From Mesorhabditis belari (Eukaryota; Nematoda; Chromadorea; Rhabditida; Rhabditidae), in contig CAUEEP010000724.1 of the NCBI GenBank assembly GCA_958450365.1, positions 1,148,001 to 1,212,000 of the forward strand: a stretch of 64,000 nt of DNA, written 5' to 3'. How positions within the stretch are numbered: position 1 is the stretch's first letter; each line of letters starts with the position of its first letter. A program made the position numbers and the translations under genes. The notes beneath the pieces were generated by a model. The model was not told the DNA's origin and did no database searches. It worked only from the letters and a program-made list of their open reading frames with translations. Positions 47,601 to 56,032 of this stretch are shown here, piece after piece.

Positions 47601-49707
47601 TAGAATATAAGTTGCTATCTAACCTTAGACCAATCCTGGTTCATATGAGCCTTGGCAAACTCCAATCGGGCTTTCTTGTGCAAAAGCGTCACGGCCGGTT
47701 GCTTGTTCAACAATTGTCGATCGATATGTGGGTTTTCCTTGACGGCTCACCAAATTGTCGACTTTTAAGCGTCGATTTTCAGTTCCGTTTTCAATTCATT
47801 GATCGTTTTTCTGTGGATTTTGTTCACAATCTGGCGTCTAGCTTGTGGTGTAAGCTTTGATTTTGGCCTTGGCTTCTTCACAGAGACGGCTTTCGACTTA
47901 ATATAATTTCGCACGGCACAGTCAAATTGGCCCAAATATTTTGCGATTTTCCTTATTGAGTTTGTTTCTCCGCCAATCTTCAAACAATCGAGTTGACGAA
48001 AAATCCATCGGATTGAGATCCGGGGAGCTCGAGGGCCATTGATCAAACGCGATAAAGTTCGGAAGGTTCTGTCGGCACCAGTCTTGAACAAAACGAGCCT
48101 TATGGGCAGGAGCCTCATCCTGTTTGTTTCTCCGCCAATCTTCAAGCGCGCATCAATCTGGCCTTTCCGATAATCCGTGAGCAGCTTTCCGTGTGCCATT
48201 CACCTAGAAATTAACAAAAATTATTAATTTAATAATTAAATATGCACAACAAAAGGAAAACTTTTAAACAACAGCAATAATGGGTGTGCTTAAGAATTTG
48301 AAACGATTTATTTACCAAAAAGTTTCTACAGTCGACTCTCTCTATAACGGAATGGAAGGGACCAAGAAATTTTCCGTTATATTGAGTGCCGTTAAGTATA
48401 GCTTAGCGTCGGCCGGGACCAAAATTCCATTGCGTTATATAGAGTTTATATAGAGAATATAGAGTTCCGTTGTAGAGAGAGTCTACTGTAAAAATTTTTG
48501 CTTTTTACAGTAGGCTTATTTTTAGTGTTTTCTAGGTTTTAAGACATGCTTATTCTAATGGAAAAAGATGAATATTGGGTTGATGCATAATTATCCGGAC
48601 TTCTTTTATAAATGATTTTATTTAACAAAAAATAACATAAATAGTTAGAAAAATATGTTTAATTGATTATTCTGGAGCATATTCACCGCCTACATCAATA
48701 ACTGATTGCCATTTGCTTGGAAGACGATCGATTCCACGAGCGAAGAATAAACGATCTTTGGAGGCAATCCACGCTTTAACATCGTCTATCAAGTCATCCA
48801 AATCGTTGTAGATCTTATTTGTTTGCCAATTTTTGAGCGATCGATTGACGTGGTAGTCCGTTGGGGCTTCTCCAGTTCTTTGAGATCGCGAAACGACTCT
48901 GCGGCAGACCATCCCTTTTCGAAGTGGTAGAGCATGATATGGCGAAGATGGATATGATTGTCGACACGCATTTTGTTCACTAAAGAATAACGAATATTTT
49001 AAAAAAAAAAATAGACAAAAAGCTTTCAAAACAAAAAAGATACAAGCACGCAAAAAGAAGTCCGGATAATTATGCATCAACCCAATAGTTGTAGCGGTGT
49101 TCAAAATGCAAAATTCGCTATTTTAGAGGGTGCGTTTAAGAATTTGAAACGCACCGTACAGCGACGCCCGTGAGAGCTTGCAGCACAGGTGCCCGCCCGC
49201 ACCGTGAAACGGGTGGTGGCAATTCAAAGCCTCCTTCAATGCGAAACAATTCTAGGTGCTTTCCCTATAACGGGGGAGGGGATTTTTTTGCTCTGCACCT
49301 TATTTAGACTCCAATAGAAAAGGAATAAGAGTTACAGCGTTGTTCAAAATGTAAAAATCTTTATTTTGAAGTAACAAAGTACACGAAAAGATCAAAACTA
49401 GAGTCAGATTATATATTTTCAGAAAAAGATCGCCGTAGTCGAAGCGGTTCGAGGATCAGTCCACCACAAAACATTAAAGGAGAGCGAAGGTCGGTGAGAA
49501 AAGTGTAATACTCATTAAAACAACTGTAGAATGGTAAAGATTGATTTTGAAAGGAAAGAAAAGGAACTTGATTTCGATTTTAAAACAAAACCCTACTTTC
49601 ATTTCAAAATGATGCTTATGGTTAGAGAAATTAGCAATTAGCTTTTTAGTAAACAAGCCGTGAAACGCAGCAGCTCGGCCGGCGATCGGGCACATCGGTT
49701 ACGGTGA
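29652..49707 (+). CDS. TMEM26: TMEM26-like multi-pass membrane protein with basic Arg/Ser-rich tail, 16 exons
   Basis: Exons: 29652-29795, 30846-31046, 33088-33172, 33281-33377, 34635-34756, 38441-38510, 41276-41339, 41381-41479, 42066-42189, 44267-44373, 45231-45370, 45441-45540, 46336-46492, 46554-46652, 49423-49489, 49650-49707; 577 aa, all phases consistent. The membrane core matches vertebrate TMEM26 segment by segment: ARLIFIVHSVVTIW, LLYVLATAPPIWLLEM, LVVLIIGRWLLP, REQLSQILLAYL, SSDIVEFF, DIWAIVLANSLQ and DIPFLLVRLYLMF. Expect about eight membrane segments. It is longer than human TMEM26 (368 aa) because of a 115-residue N-terminal extension and a highly basic, Arg/Ser-rich C-terminus. 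If the 61-nt intron at 46493-46553 is retained, the frame stops at 46513-46515, giving a 510-aa form. AATAAA lies near 49744. Molecular function of the family is unclear. Introns of up to 3.7 kb are packed with transposons. Confidence 0.93.
31338..32563 (+). mobile_element. Nested mariner cluster in TMEM26 intron 2: three left ends, one right end
   Basis: The left end TTGGGTTGGTGAATTGAAAA occurs at 31338, 31679 and 32019, each followed by the same roughly 90 bp; a single inverse right end (TTTTCAATTCACCAACCTAA) is at 32545-32563. The third segment is a palindrome (CATCTTGGTGTCAATGGAAA... facing its complement at 32290). No transposase catalytic motifs remain. A truncated relative with only the right part is at 50708-51065. 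Confidence 0.8.
31757..31948 (+). CDS. Arg/Lys-rich open frame trapped inside the mariner cluster
   Basis: Immediately after the second mariner left end, ATG EKKTEKIKHDERLKNSLW..., then FIASGYGSSRRLARKRLKGK, VYGGRSEKNLSS and a stop at 31946-31948; 63 codons. Base composition (GC-rich centre) differs from the flanks and it is unlike any mariner transposase region. It could be a captured host exon or chance. Function unknown. Confidence 0.3.
   Translation, partial: EKKTEKIKHDERLKNSLWRGRFIASGYGSSRRLARKRLKGKVYGGRSEKNLSSEFYYFKRKFL
33460..34430. repeat. Composite repeat, second copy at about 49910-50285
   Basis: TTCGATTTTGATCATTTTG at 33500 faces its complement near 34297 (CGAAGGATTGGTGCTAAGAA). 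The block 34075-34432 (TAATAGTAGTGCACCGGAAG... to GGGACAGCTGACCT) recurs at about 49924-50285 with few differences. Lies in TMEM26 intron 4. Confidence 0.7.
34813..34982. repeat. 28-bp minisatellite, 6 copies
   Basis: Unit CTAGAACCCTAGCTCTCATT + CTAGAATT, with partial internal symmetry around TCTAGAA. Confidence 0.88.
35284..35535. repeat. 20-bp minisatellite, about 12 copies
   Basis: Unit CTTCGGCTTATCGTAAGCTC with a T/G variant (CTTA/CGTA); contains the dyad GCTTA..TAAGC. Confidence 0.92.
35695..35812. repeat. GGACCCTGGGACTCTGAGGGTCC-type short tandem/palindromic repeat
   Basis: Four to five copies of GGGACTCTGARGGTCCTYCC with inverted symmetry (GGACC..GGTCC). Confidence 0.8.
36180..36330 (-). 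CDS. Orphan minus-strand terminal exon inside TMEM26 intron 5
   Basis: Acceptor GTCATTTTAG then a 151-nt frame: (R)VTHGAKYLDYCKVDELGNAL, QRDTVAGHAIANRV, DAQKVSKLQQQLHKV, stop 36180-36182. Codon use and residue mix look like a real protein. It enters in phase 2, but I found no partner exon upstream (the nearest sequence is MITE). It may be a displaced exon or a processed remnant. Family not recognised. Confidence 0.4.
36690..37300. mobile_element. Rearranged GGGACAAATGCGACC-family MITE
   Basis: Left end GGGAGTGGGACAAGTGCGAC; right end GTCGGATTTGTCCCGCTC with TCAT at both flanks. The two arms come from two subtypes of the family (left like 18526-18903, right like 6343-6842), so it looks recombinant. 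Confidence 0.75.
37500..38360 (-). mobile_element. Mariner/Tc1 transposase relic, minus strand, TMEM26 intron 5
   Basis: Minus-strand pieces QDGAAAHKARFVQDWCRQNF and SSSDLNPMDFSS (catalytic region) precede KIVKDLGRSDCVVQNY (DNA-binding region), i.e. domain order scrambled. It shares long blocks with 47700-48200. One end reads TAATTATGATGCACCCTGTA. Confidence 0.8.
38690..39140. other. TMEM26 intron 6 sequence without recognisable features
   Basis: AT-rich, no repeat or open frame that I can support. Confidence 0.5.
39143..39367. repeat. 20-bp satellite (TATCTAATAATCTAATAATC), left part
   Basis: About 11 copies with AATAATC/AATAGTC/AATAACC variants; interrupted by the mariner at 39370-40676 and continuing at 40679. 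Confidence 0.92.
39370..40676 (+). mobile_element. Near-complete mariner, 1307 bp, inserted in the 20-bp satellite
   Basis: Ends TTAGGTTGGTGCAAAAGAAA and GAAATTTCATTTGCACCAACCTAG with TA on both sides (39368-39369, 40677-40678). Length is typical of intact mariners. It carries a transposase frame in two pieces. As the satellite resumes after it, the insertion post-dates the array. Confidence 0.95.
39538..40603 (+). pseudogene. Mariner transposase with one frameshift
   Basis: The N-terminal helix-turn-helix half (start 39538; SHRDLCSAFGEQ, WFAQFRDG) is in one frame to about 39880. The linker holds an unusual in-frame repeat (EQLIELEQLIE). The rest continues in another frame to the stop at 40601-40603. 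The DD34D catalytic residues are all present: TMDEKWI, RDNAPAH, YSPDLAPSDFHLF. Apart from the frameshift it looks recent. Confidence 0.92.
40679..41210. repeat. 20-bp satellite, right part, with an inserted palindrome
   Basis: TCTAATAATCTATCTAATAA units to 40912, then a palindrome (CAGTACTGGACAATGAAATA at 40912 facing its complement ending about 41142), then more units to 41210. The palindrome arms of about 70 bp contain ACTCCCTTGT/ACAAGGGAGT and look like another MITE. Confidence 0.88.
41627..41970. repeat. 22-bp minisatellite in TMEM26 intron 8
   Basis: About 14 copies of GCGCTTACAGAGCTCAAAGCTG, with a degraded middle at 41720-41825. Confidence 0.92.
42212..43221 (+). mobile_element. Mariner element, 1010 bp, TMEM26 intron 9
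   Basis: Perfect ends TTAGGTGTGTGAAAAAGTAA and inverse, TA on both sides (42210-42211, 43222-43223). The interior holds a second-family fragment starting TACAGGGTGCGTCATAATTA (42546) with catalytic remains MQDGAPAHTKKTVQDWC and SPDLNVMDFSIWAILEAN, broken by a frameshift around 42770. It appears to be a chimera of two mariner families. Confidence 0.88.
43438..43602. repeat. 20-bp minisatellite, 8 copies
   Basis: Unit ATAGATTACTCTACGTAGAC (ATAGACTAC variant), internally palindromic CTACGTAG. Confidence 0.93.
44571..45103. repeat. Interstitial telomere-type repeats flanking a segmental duplication
   Basis: TTAGGC repeats at 44571-44600 (5 units, one TTAGGT), 44863-44880 (3, one TTAGGG) and 45080-45103 (4, one TTAGGA). 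Each interval starts with the same roughly 170-bp block, including the palindrome ACTTAGTGCGAAGGCTAGCG / GCGCCTCGCACTAAGT (44607 and 44887). Lies in TMEM26 intron 10. Confidence 0.88.
46960..48225 (-). mobile_element. Scrambled Tc1/mariner relics in the long TMEM26 intron 14
   Basis: 46960-47230: end of a Tc1-type transposase on minus (GILVRAVYKNHRQF) with a duplicated GTTGTTGTTGAGCCAGTCTC segment. 47700-48199 minus: start of a transposase (MAHGKLLTDYRKGQID..., HTH KIAKYLGQFDCAVRNY, SKLTPQARRQIVNK) with a roughly 150-bp block of catalytic-domain DNA inserted after KIGGETN. The same arrangement is echoed at 37500-38360. Confidence 0.75.
48329..48491. mobile_element. Tigger/pogo-like MITE, about 163 bp
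   Basis: Ends TACAGTCGACTCTCTCTATA and inverse AGAGAGAGTCTACTGTA, with ACGG/CCGT just inside. The CAGTnGACTCTCTnTAACG end is typical of pogo-superfamily elements; target TA. Confidence 0.8.
48575..49085 (-). mobile_element. Internally deleted mariner, 511 bp
   Basis: Ends TTGGGTTGATGCATAATTAT / inverse with TA duplications (48573-48574, 49086-49087). On minus, the transposase start (HLRHIMLYHFEKGWSAAES) is fused to its last approximately 40 residues (FARGIDRLPSKWQSVID); the catalytic middle is gone. Confidence 0.9.
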
Positions 49708-50559
49708 AAAGAAAGAAATTTTGGAAAATTTATGTGCTTTATAAATAAATTTTTGCTTTTTATTGAAATATACTATATAAATGTGGGCTTGGCTTTGCTT
49801 GTTTTTTGTCACTAAAAACGCGGGCACGCTGGCACACGGTTTTCTCCGAGAACCAAGGCGAGCTTTTGGGAAAATGAGGTACTAGAATTAAGTGTACTAG
49901 AAGTCAGATTACCCTATTCTCTCTAATAGTAGTGCACCCTGAGCGTTGCCTAAATTGCTTGAAATCTCGAGAACCGCTTATCAGAACCTATTGATGTGGG
50001 GTCGGAAAATGTAACTGACGATGAGATCTAATGGGGGATTTGAGTGTTGAGCTTCTGGGAAAAATTGGAAACCGTAAAATGGGCATCAACTCGGCTCGCT
50101 TGGGTGCACTACTTTTAGGGAAAATACGGTAGTCAAAATCGAAGGATTGGTGCTGAGAAAAACACGAAAAACCTTAAATTGTCAACGGCAAAAAGCATTG
50201 GCAGATGTTTTTGTGACAAATCTAGTTCCGATAGTATCCTAGAAGCCAAACGGGATTAGATCAAATCAGTGGGACAGCTGACCTAGCAGATTATTTCGTG
50301 AATCAGCTTAAACAGGGTGTTCAATAATTTCCCGAATTCGGTATTTTACGTGTAACTCAGCACTCACTAGGGAAAGTCTAACTCAGCACTCACGAAATTC
50401 CCGTGAGCTTTCGTTTCCGAACCACATACATCTTACTAAATCAAGTATGGAGATTAATAATCTGAAATCAAAATCTGCCAAATAAGCTTGCAAACGCTTA
50501 AAAATTGAGTTGAAATTTTGAAGATAAGCTTTAAAGCGCGCTTTTCAATCACTGGGATG

Positions 50560-50660
50560 TGGGGACCGGTTTTCTAGTGGATAGTGTGACTTCCGTTCAG
50601 TTGTAAGATCGGGGTTCGGTCGTAAGATCGGGGTTCGGTCCCGCTCTGGGTTATTAGTTT
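50560..50660 (+). repeat. tRNA-like repeat with duplicated B box
   Basis: GGTTTTCTAGTGGATAGTGT (A-box-like), then GTAAGATCGGGGTTCGGTC twice in tandem, then CCGCTCTGGGTT and a T-run. Confidence 0.6.
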
Positions 50661-50707
50661 TTTTTCTTTAGAGTAATTCTTTAGATGTAGACGAAAGCTC
50701 ACGAAGG

Positions 50708-51065
50708 CAAATGCCAAATTTACGAATTTTCATAAAACTTGCATTTTAAGCGAAACTACTAAGTGTATCTTTTTGGAAATTTGGCTATAACCCTCATTTT
50801 TGCTCCTCTACAACTTTTCCATTGACACCAAAATGGGTTTTTTTTGAAGAAAGTGCTCAAACTGGGACATCTTCAGTCCTCCATTTTTGATTCTCACACT
50901 TGTCTCACACAAACCAAAATCCTACTAGGAAAGAGGAATCCGCAAATTGCCTGTAAAATGGGCAGAAGTCGTCAATAATAATGGAAATTATTTCGAATGA
51001 ATTCATGGTTTTATATTGAACAAATTTTAGTTCAAAGTCCCGCAGTTTTCAATTCACCAACCCAA
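50708..51065 (-). mobile_element. Truncated mariner (right half only)
   Basis: Ends TTTTCAATTCACCAACCCAA at 51065; the upstream part matches 32180-32563 almost base for base, but no left end is present. Confidence 0.8.
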
Positions 51066-51695
51066 TAAATAAGTTTTAGTATCTTTTGTGTTCATTTATA
51101 ATGCGTTTTTCACTTTACACGTACTTTAATAAATTAATTTTCATTAGTTCTACTCAATTACAGAATAATTCAGTATTACATTTCATCGAAAAACTCTACG
51201 CACTTTACATAGCGCAGTTGATAAAGAATGAATAAATCTTTGATAAGATTTGAATCTTTGATAAATCAAAGAAATTCAAAACTTCTTTCGATAAGTGTTC
51301 CTAAAAACTTGAATCGTTTAAATGTAAATTGAGATTTACCCAAGTACTATCAAGGGTTTCATTTGAGGGAAATTGGAATGTTTGAGCTGGAGTGAAGGAA
51401 TGAAAAGGAATGGGGCAAGCACAGCTGCCCCTGCCTACCCCTTTACCCCTGTTGTGCTCCCAGGCTTTTCCCTATTTCCCCTAGGTCCAGATAGCCCCAG
51501 CCTCCACCCCATACCCCTGCACCTCCCATATTCTCTACTCCACCCCAACACCTATCGATTTTAGTGTCCCTCTCTTTGCTTTAACACCCCACACACCAGT
51601 TGCTTTATCTATTGCTTTATCTTTAAGATATTCAGTTATTACTAGATATTGATTAGCTTTGATTAGCTTTCACTTGATATTCAGTTAACTTGATT

Positions 51696-54427
51696 ATGGG
51701 CAACTCGGGCAGTTCCCTGTCCGAGTTAAATCTTTTTTCGAAGGGTGGCGTTTTCACGAGAGAGCAACTGGATGAATATCAGGTAACAGATATTCAGCTA
51801 ATACAATACCAACAGAACTGCCCGCCTAACGGCGGAAGAAATCGTAAAAATGATTGCCCGAAAAGAATTCCCTGTGTGGGAAAACCACACCATGCAAATT
51901 GCACCGGTGAATAGCGCGCTCGCCTTACGCGCGCTCGCCTTACGCGCGCTCGCCTTACGCGCGCTCGCCTTACGCGCGCTCGCCTTACGCCTTACGCGCA
52001 CACGACCCGGGTTCGACCCCCGCCAGTGGCCACCTACTTTGACTTTTTGCAAATTTTTTTTAAAACCACAACTACATGCAATTTCATTAGACACATGTTT
52101 CAGCATTTTTTTTAAATGCTCAAAGGGGACGCCCGTAGTGTGCGCACAGAGGGACAGATATTATTGTTTTATATATCTAATACAGTATGTGATAGAGAAC
52201 CAGGTGTTCTCTATCACAGCACACAATCGTATAGCATCTGACACATCACTAATACGGATTCCGGAACGTAGGAGCCCGGACCGTTCCCATCAAATCAGTT
52301 AGCGGACTCGAACCAGATAACCCCTGCCTTGCGCCCTAACTCACTACCACTCGGCCACCGCTGCAACTGCTGAGCTCGCGGAAGAAAGGGTTGTAATGTC
52401 GCGATTTGATTTTTGAAACTCTTGACAAAACTTTAAACGCATATAACTTCTGACAGAGTGCTCCGTAGCAGAAACGGAAAGCAGATTCGGAATCAGTGCA
52501 AAATTCTGCGTCGAATGACCTATGGCTCATGATTTGACCACCATATCCAGTTGATCTTCCCTTGTCAGTTATTCATAGACAAGGTTTTAATACACTGTTC
52601 AGTACTTTTTTCAAAACCAAACAGAAAAAAAGCTTCATGTATCATTCAGGACTGCACGTTTTTCACTCGAAAAGACATCATCCGATTGTACAAGCGCTTC
52701 TATCAATTGAATCCACAAAAGGTTAGAAATATCAAAAAATTCAAGCTTTTCTAAGCTATCAAAATTCACGTTTGTCGTACTTAGTGCTCAAAACTGTAAA
52801 CGAATCCTTTCTGGTGCACTCGATTCTTCACTTTTCAATGATTCAGTATCGTATTGAAGCCTTTAGTGCGGTATTAAAGCCTTTAGTGCTGCTCCATCTG
52901 CCAGAAAGGGAGTGTTTACAATTTTAAGCTCAAAGTCTACAATCAAATGAATCAGTGTACTTTGTGCCCGATAAGTGGAAACGCATCTTTTCTGGTGCAC
53001 TCAATTCGTCAGCCTTCTTACAGCAAGGTGTACGCCTGACGTAGCGTTGATGATAGAAAAATGAAGAATTGTGAGCACCAGAAAGGGTGGTGTTTACAGA
53101 TTTGAGCTCAAAGTACACTAAGCAGATCCTAATTGCTTGACTAATGAGCAATTTACAGGTACCAACGAATATGCAAGGAAATCGGCCACAAATTGTCACA
53201 CTTTGCTTCGAAGAGGTGGAGAGGATGCCCGAATTGAGGGTGAGAGTGGGGAAAGTTGAAAAGTTATCGGAAAATGAAAAATAATCGGATTCCCAAGCCT
53301 CTTAACTTTTCGTTTCTAAGAAAGTTTCTAGGAAAATCCATTCCGACGTCGAATCTGTGAAGTATTCAGCGAGGACGGTCGGGGGAATTTGACTTTTGAC
53401 GATTTTCTCGACATGTTCTCCGTTTTCTCCGAGATGGCTCCATTGCAATTGAAGTTGAAATACGCTTTTCGGATATACGGTAACGGTTACGGTAGCAATT
53501 ACAGTAGGGATTACAGTAGCTCGAGACTACGATAGTTCTAGAGTACAGTAGCTCAAGACTACGGTAGTTCCAGAGTACAGTAGCTCGAGACTACGATAGT
53601 TCCAGAGTACAGTAGCTCGAGACTACTATAGTTCTAGAGTACAGTAGCTCCAGACTACGATAGTTCTAGAGTACAGTAGCTCCAGACTACGATAGTTCTA
53701 GAGTACAGTAGCTCCAGACTACGATAGTTCCAGAGTACAGTAGCTCGAGATCACAAATAGCTCGCTCAAAATTACGGTATTTTGAGGCTACAGTCGCTTG
53801 AGATTACAGCAGCTTGAGATTACGGTGCCTCGAGATTTGCATCAAAATAAGATACAATTTCTAGATTTCGATGCAGACGAATACTTGGGACATGACGATT
53901 TGTCAAAGATGATTCGGTCATTGACAAGGGATGAGCTAAGCGATGAAGAAGTCGAGTTCATCATTGAAAGAGTAGGTTTAATGGAGAACAAATGCTAATG
54001 TTAAACTACAAGCCTTATACAGTACCTACCGTAAATACTGTAATAGTACCCCACCCCCATAATGACGGTGCGGAGTGTTGCGTAGTCTAGCTTTGAACGA
54101 GTTTTTCTCGACACTGGTTTATGCTACAATGCGCGCTTAGATATCAAAAAATAGCCCTGAATTTCAGCTAATTTTTGATACCAAAGACGCATTTTTTGAA
54201 AGTACTTGGCGCTTTGAAAAAAATGAAATACTAAAAAACTTTTGCGACTACGCGACTGTACGAGGGGGGTGGGGTACTATTACCGTATTTATGGTAGGTA
54301 AAGTAGAACTCTTTAGATAATCGAGGAAGCCGATTTGGATGGTGATGAGCGAATCTCGTACGCTGAATTTGAGCACGTTGTTTCTCGATCCCCAGATTTC
54401 ATTCGCACTTTCCACATTCGAATTTGA
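51696..54427 (+). CDS. calm-1: CIB-family (calcium and integrin binding, CIB2-like) EF-hand protein, 6 exons, 201 aa
   Basis: Exons: 51696-51782, 52650-52721, 53159-53239, 53332-53479, 53865-53971, 54317-54427. Near-diagnostic CIB2 matches: [56 protein letters not shown] and the C-terminus [12 protein letters not shown]. The third EF-hand loop (residues 130-141, D-x-D-x-D-x-Y-x-G) and the fourth (171-182, D-x-D-x-D-x-R-x-S..E) keep calcium ligands; the first two hands are degenerate, as in the family. MGNSGS fits N-myristoylation, so membrane attachment is likely. The protein is about 14 residues longer than CIB2, mostly near the N-terminus. In C. elegans the CIB protein CALM-1 is part of the TMC-1 mechanotransduction complex; calling this the orthologue is inference. 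Likely spliced-leader acceptor at 51684; AATAAA at 54461. Introns 1, 2, 4 and 5 are filled with repeats. Confidence 0.97.
51905..52035 (+). repeat. tRNA-like repeat with expanded middle, CIB intron 1
   Basis: GGTGAATAGCGCGCTCGCC, then GCGCGCTCGCCTTAC repeated five times at 15-bp spacing, then CCCGGGTTCGACCCCCGCC. The repeats sit where an anticodon arm would be, so an anticodon-arm unit seems to have expanded inside a tRNA-derived sequence. Confidence 0.65.
52290..52372 (-). repeat. tRNA-like repeat (Ser/Leu type), CIB intron 1
   Basis: Minus strand GGTGGCCGAGTGGTAGTGAG and TGGTTCGAGTCCGC; acceptor ends do not pair. Confidence 0.6.
52783..53118. mobile_element. Two adjacent MITEs (CCTTTCTGGTGCACT family), CIB intron 2
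   Basis: Copy 1 52783-52935 and copy 2 52960-53118; each has facing GTAAACG..CCTTTCTGGTGCAC ends and different centres. Together they make up most of intron 2. Confidence 0.8.
53495..53765. repeat. Approximately 32-bp palindromic minisatellite, CIB intron 4
   Basis: About 8 copies of CAGTAGCTCGAGACTACGAT + AGTTCCAGAGTA (CTCCAG and TTCTAG variants). Confidence 0.92.
54023..54300. mobile_element. MITE filling CIB intron 5
   Basis: Ends TACCTACCGTAAATACTGTA and inverse TTACCGTATTTATGGTAGGTA over about 30 bp, then CCCCACCCCC / GGGGGGTGGGG. It takes up 278 of the 345 bases of the intron. Confidence 0.88.
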
Positions 54428-54599
54428 ATTTTCATTCGCATAAACGACACGATTTCAATGAATAAACAATTACTGAAAAATGTCTACAAAAAGAAATGAG
54501 CATTTCCAAACGAAAAGCCACAAGAAATGTGTAAAAAGTTTCCTTTTCAATAAAGGAAAAGCTTGGGCTTTCTAAAGTGCGCCCTTCACAAAAACTTTG

Positions 54600-55554
54600 G
54601 CGGTAGGCTAATCTTCGTAATTTTTTTTGCGCAACTGGGTCATTTGCGCAACTGTCAAAACTATTCAAAGTAGAATATGGGGTAGGCTAATTTCCGCAAT
54701 TTGTCATTTTACGTCATTTGCGTGACGACTTTTAAGATGACGCAAGGGTCATTTGCGCAACTCGCCATAACTTTTTGCTAAGTAAACCAATCTTTATTAG
54801 TTTCATTTCATTTTGTAGATCTCAATAAGTGCAACAAAATGAAACCAAAATCATAAAGATTAGAAGGCCGGCTTAGAAGAAAGTTATGGCGAGTTGCGCA
54901 AACGACCCAGTTGCGCAAACGACCCAGTTGCGCAAACGACCCAGTTGCGCAAACGACCCAGTTGCGCAAACGACCCAGTTGCGCAAACGACCCAGTTGCG
55001 CAAACGACCGTGCGCAAACGACCCGTTGCGCAAACGACCGTGCGCAAACGACCCAGTTGCGCAAACGACCCAGTTGCGCAAACGACCCAGTTGCGCAAAC
55101 GACCCAGTTGCGCAAACGACCCAGTTGCGCAAACGACCCGTTGCGCAAACGCCGTTGCGCAAACGACCCAGTTGCGCAAACGACCCAGTTGCGCAAACGC
55201 CGTTGCGCAAACGACCCGTTGCGCAACGCCGTTGCGCAAACGACCCAGTTGCGCAAACGACCAGTTGCGCAAACGCCCAGTTGCGCAAACGACCAGTTGC
55301 GCAAACGACCCGTTGCGCAAACGACCCGTTGCGCAACGCCCAGTTGCGCAACGGTGCGCAAACGACCCAGTTGCGCAAACGACCAGTTGCGCAAACGACC
55401 CAGTTGCGCAAACGCGTGCGCAAACGACCTTGCGCAACGCCGTTGCGCAACGCCTTGCGCAAGCCGGTTGCGCAAACGACCCAGTTGCGCAAAAGACCAG
55501 TTGCGCAAACGACCCAGTTGCGACCCAAAAAAGTTGCGGAAATTAGCCGACCCC
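54600..55554. mobile_element. Foldback MITE (TTTCCGCAAC family) with runaway 17-bp expansion
   Basis: Ends GGCGGTAGGCTAATCTTCG and AAATTAGCCGACCCC, flanked by AAACTTTG / AAACTTTT. A second family left end begins at about 54680 (GGGGTAGGCTAATTTCCGCA), so one copy is nested in another. The right arm at 54893-55527 is about 37 tandem copies of GTTGCGCAAACGACCCA with frequent small deletions. Confidence 0.85.
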
Positions 55555-55663
55555 AAACTTTTTCTAAAAAGCACTCCTTTTTGTCTTTAATTTTTGTGAA
55601 AAAAGGTTTTTGTTCTCATTTTCTTCTCAATTCTCGATAGTTGCTCTATAATTTAGCATTTTC

Positions 55664-56032
55664 GGGGGTGGGACAAATGCGACCTTTTTTTTGCGCACCT
55701 TTTTTTGCTGGAAAAGACCTTAGGAAAGGTCGTAGAGCTTCAAAAATGAAAATGAAAAATCATAAGAAGAGAATCATATGCGTAGATTCCGAATTTCGAC
55801 AAATCAGACCTCGCTGACACGTCAAATTTGGGCTAAAAGGCAAAAACTACCCAACTTAACGCTTTTCCGCAGTTTTTGCCTTTTAGCCCAAATTTGACGT
55901 GTCAGCGAGGTCTGATTTGTCGAAATTCGGAATCTACGCATACGATTCCATTATATGGAGATATTTTCGAAGCTCTGCGGCCTTGCCTAAGGCCTTTTCC
56001 AGCAAAAAAAAGGTCGCATTTGTCCCACCCCC
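55664..56032. mobile_element. hAT-like foldback MITE (GGGACAAATGCGACC family)
   Basis: Exact 8-bp target duplication GCATTTTC (55656-55663 and 56033-56040); near-perfect hairpin around 55855. Confidence 0.92.

Larger units (their letters stand above)
49708..51695. other. Intergenic region between TMEM26 and the CIB gene
   Basis: Contains the second copy of the composite repeat (49924-50285), a tRNA-like repeat (50560-50660), a half mariner (50708-51065) and C-rich sequence (CCCCTGCCTACCCCTTTACC, 51425-51560). I saw no gene. The CIB promoter should lie near the right edge. Confidence 0.7.

Noticed and set aside
54886..55640. Overlapping open frames of 200+ codons in five reading frames (CANDPVAQTT / FAQLGRLRNW repeats)
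   Set aside because: Produced by the 17-bp array, which lacks stops in most frames; not conserved protein sequence.
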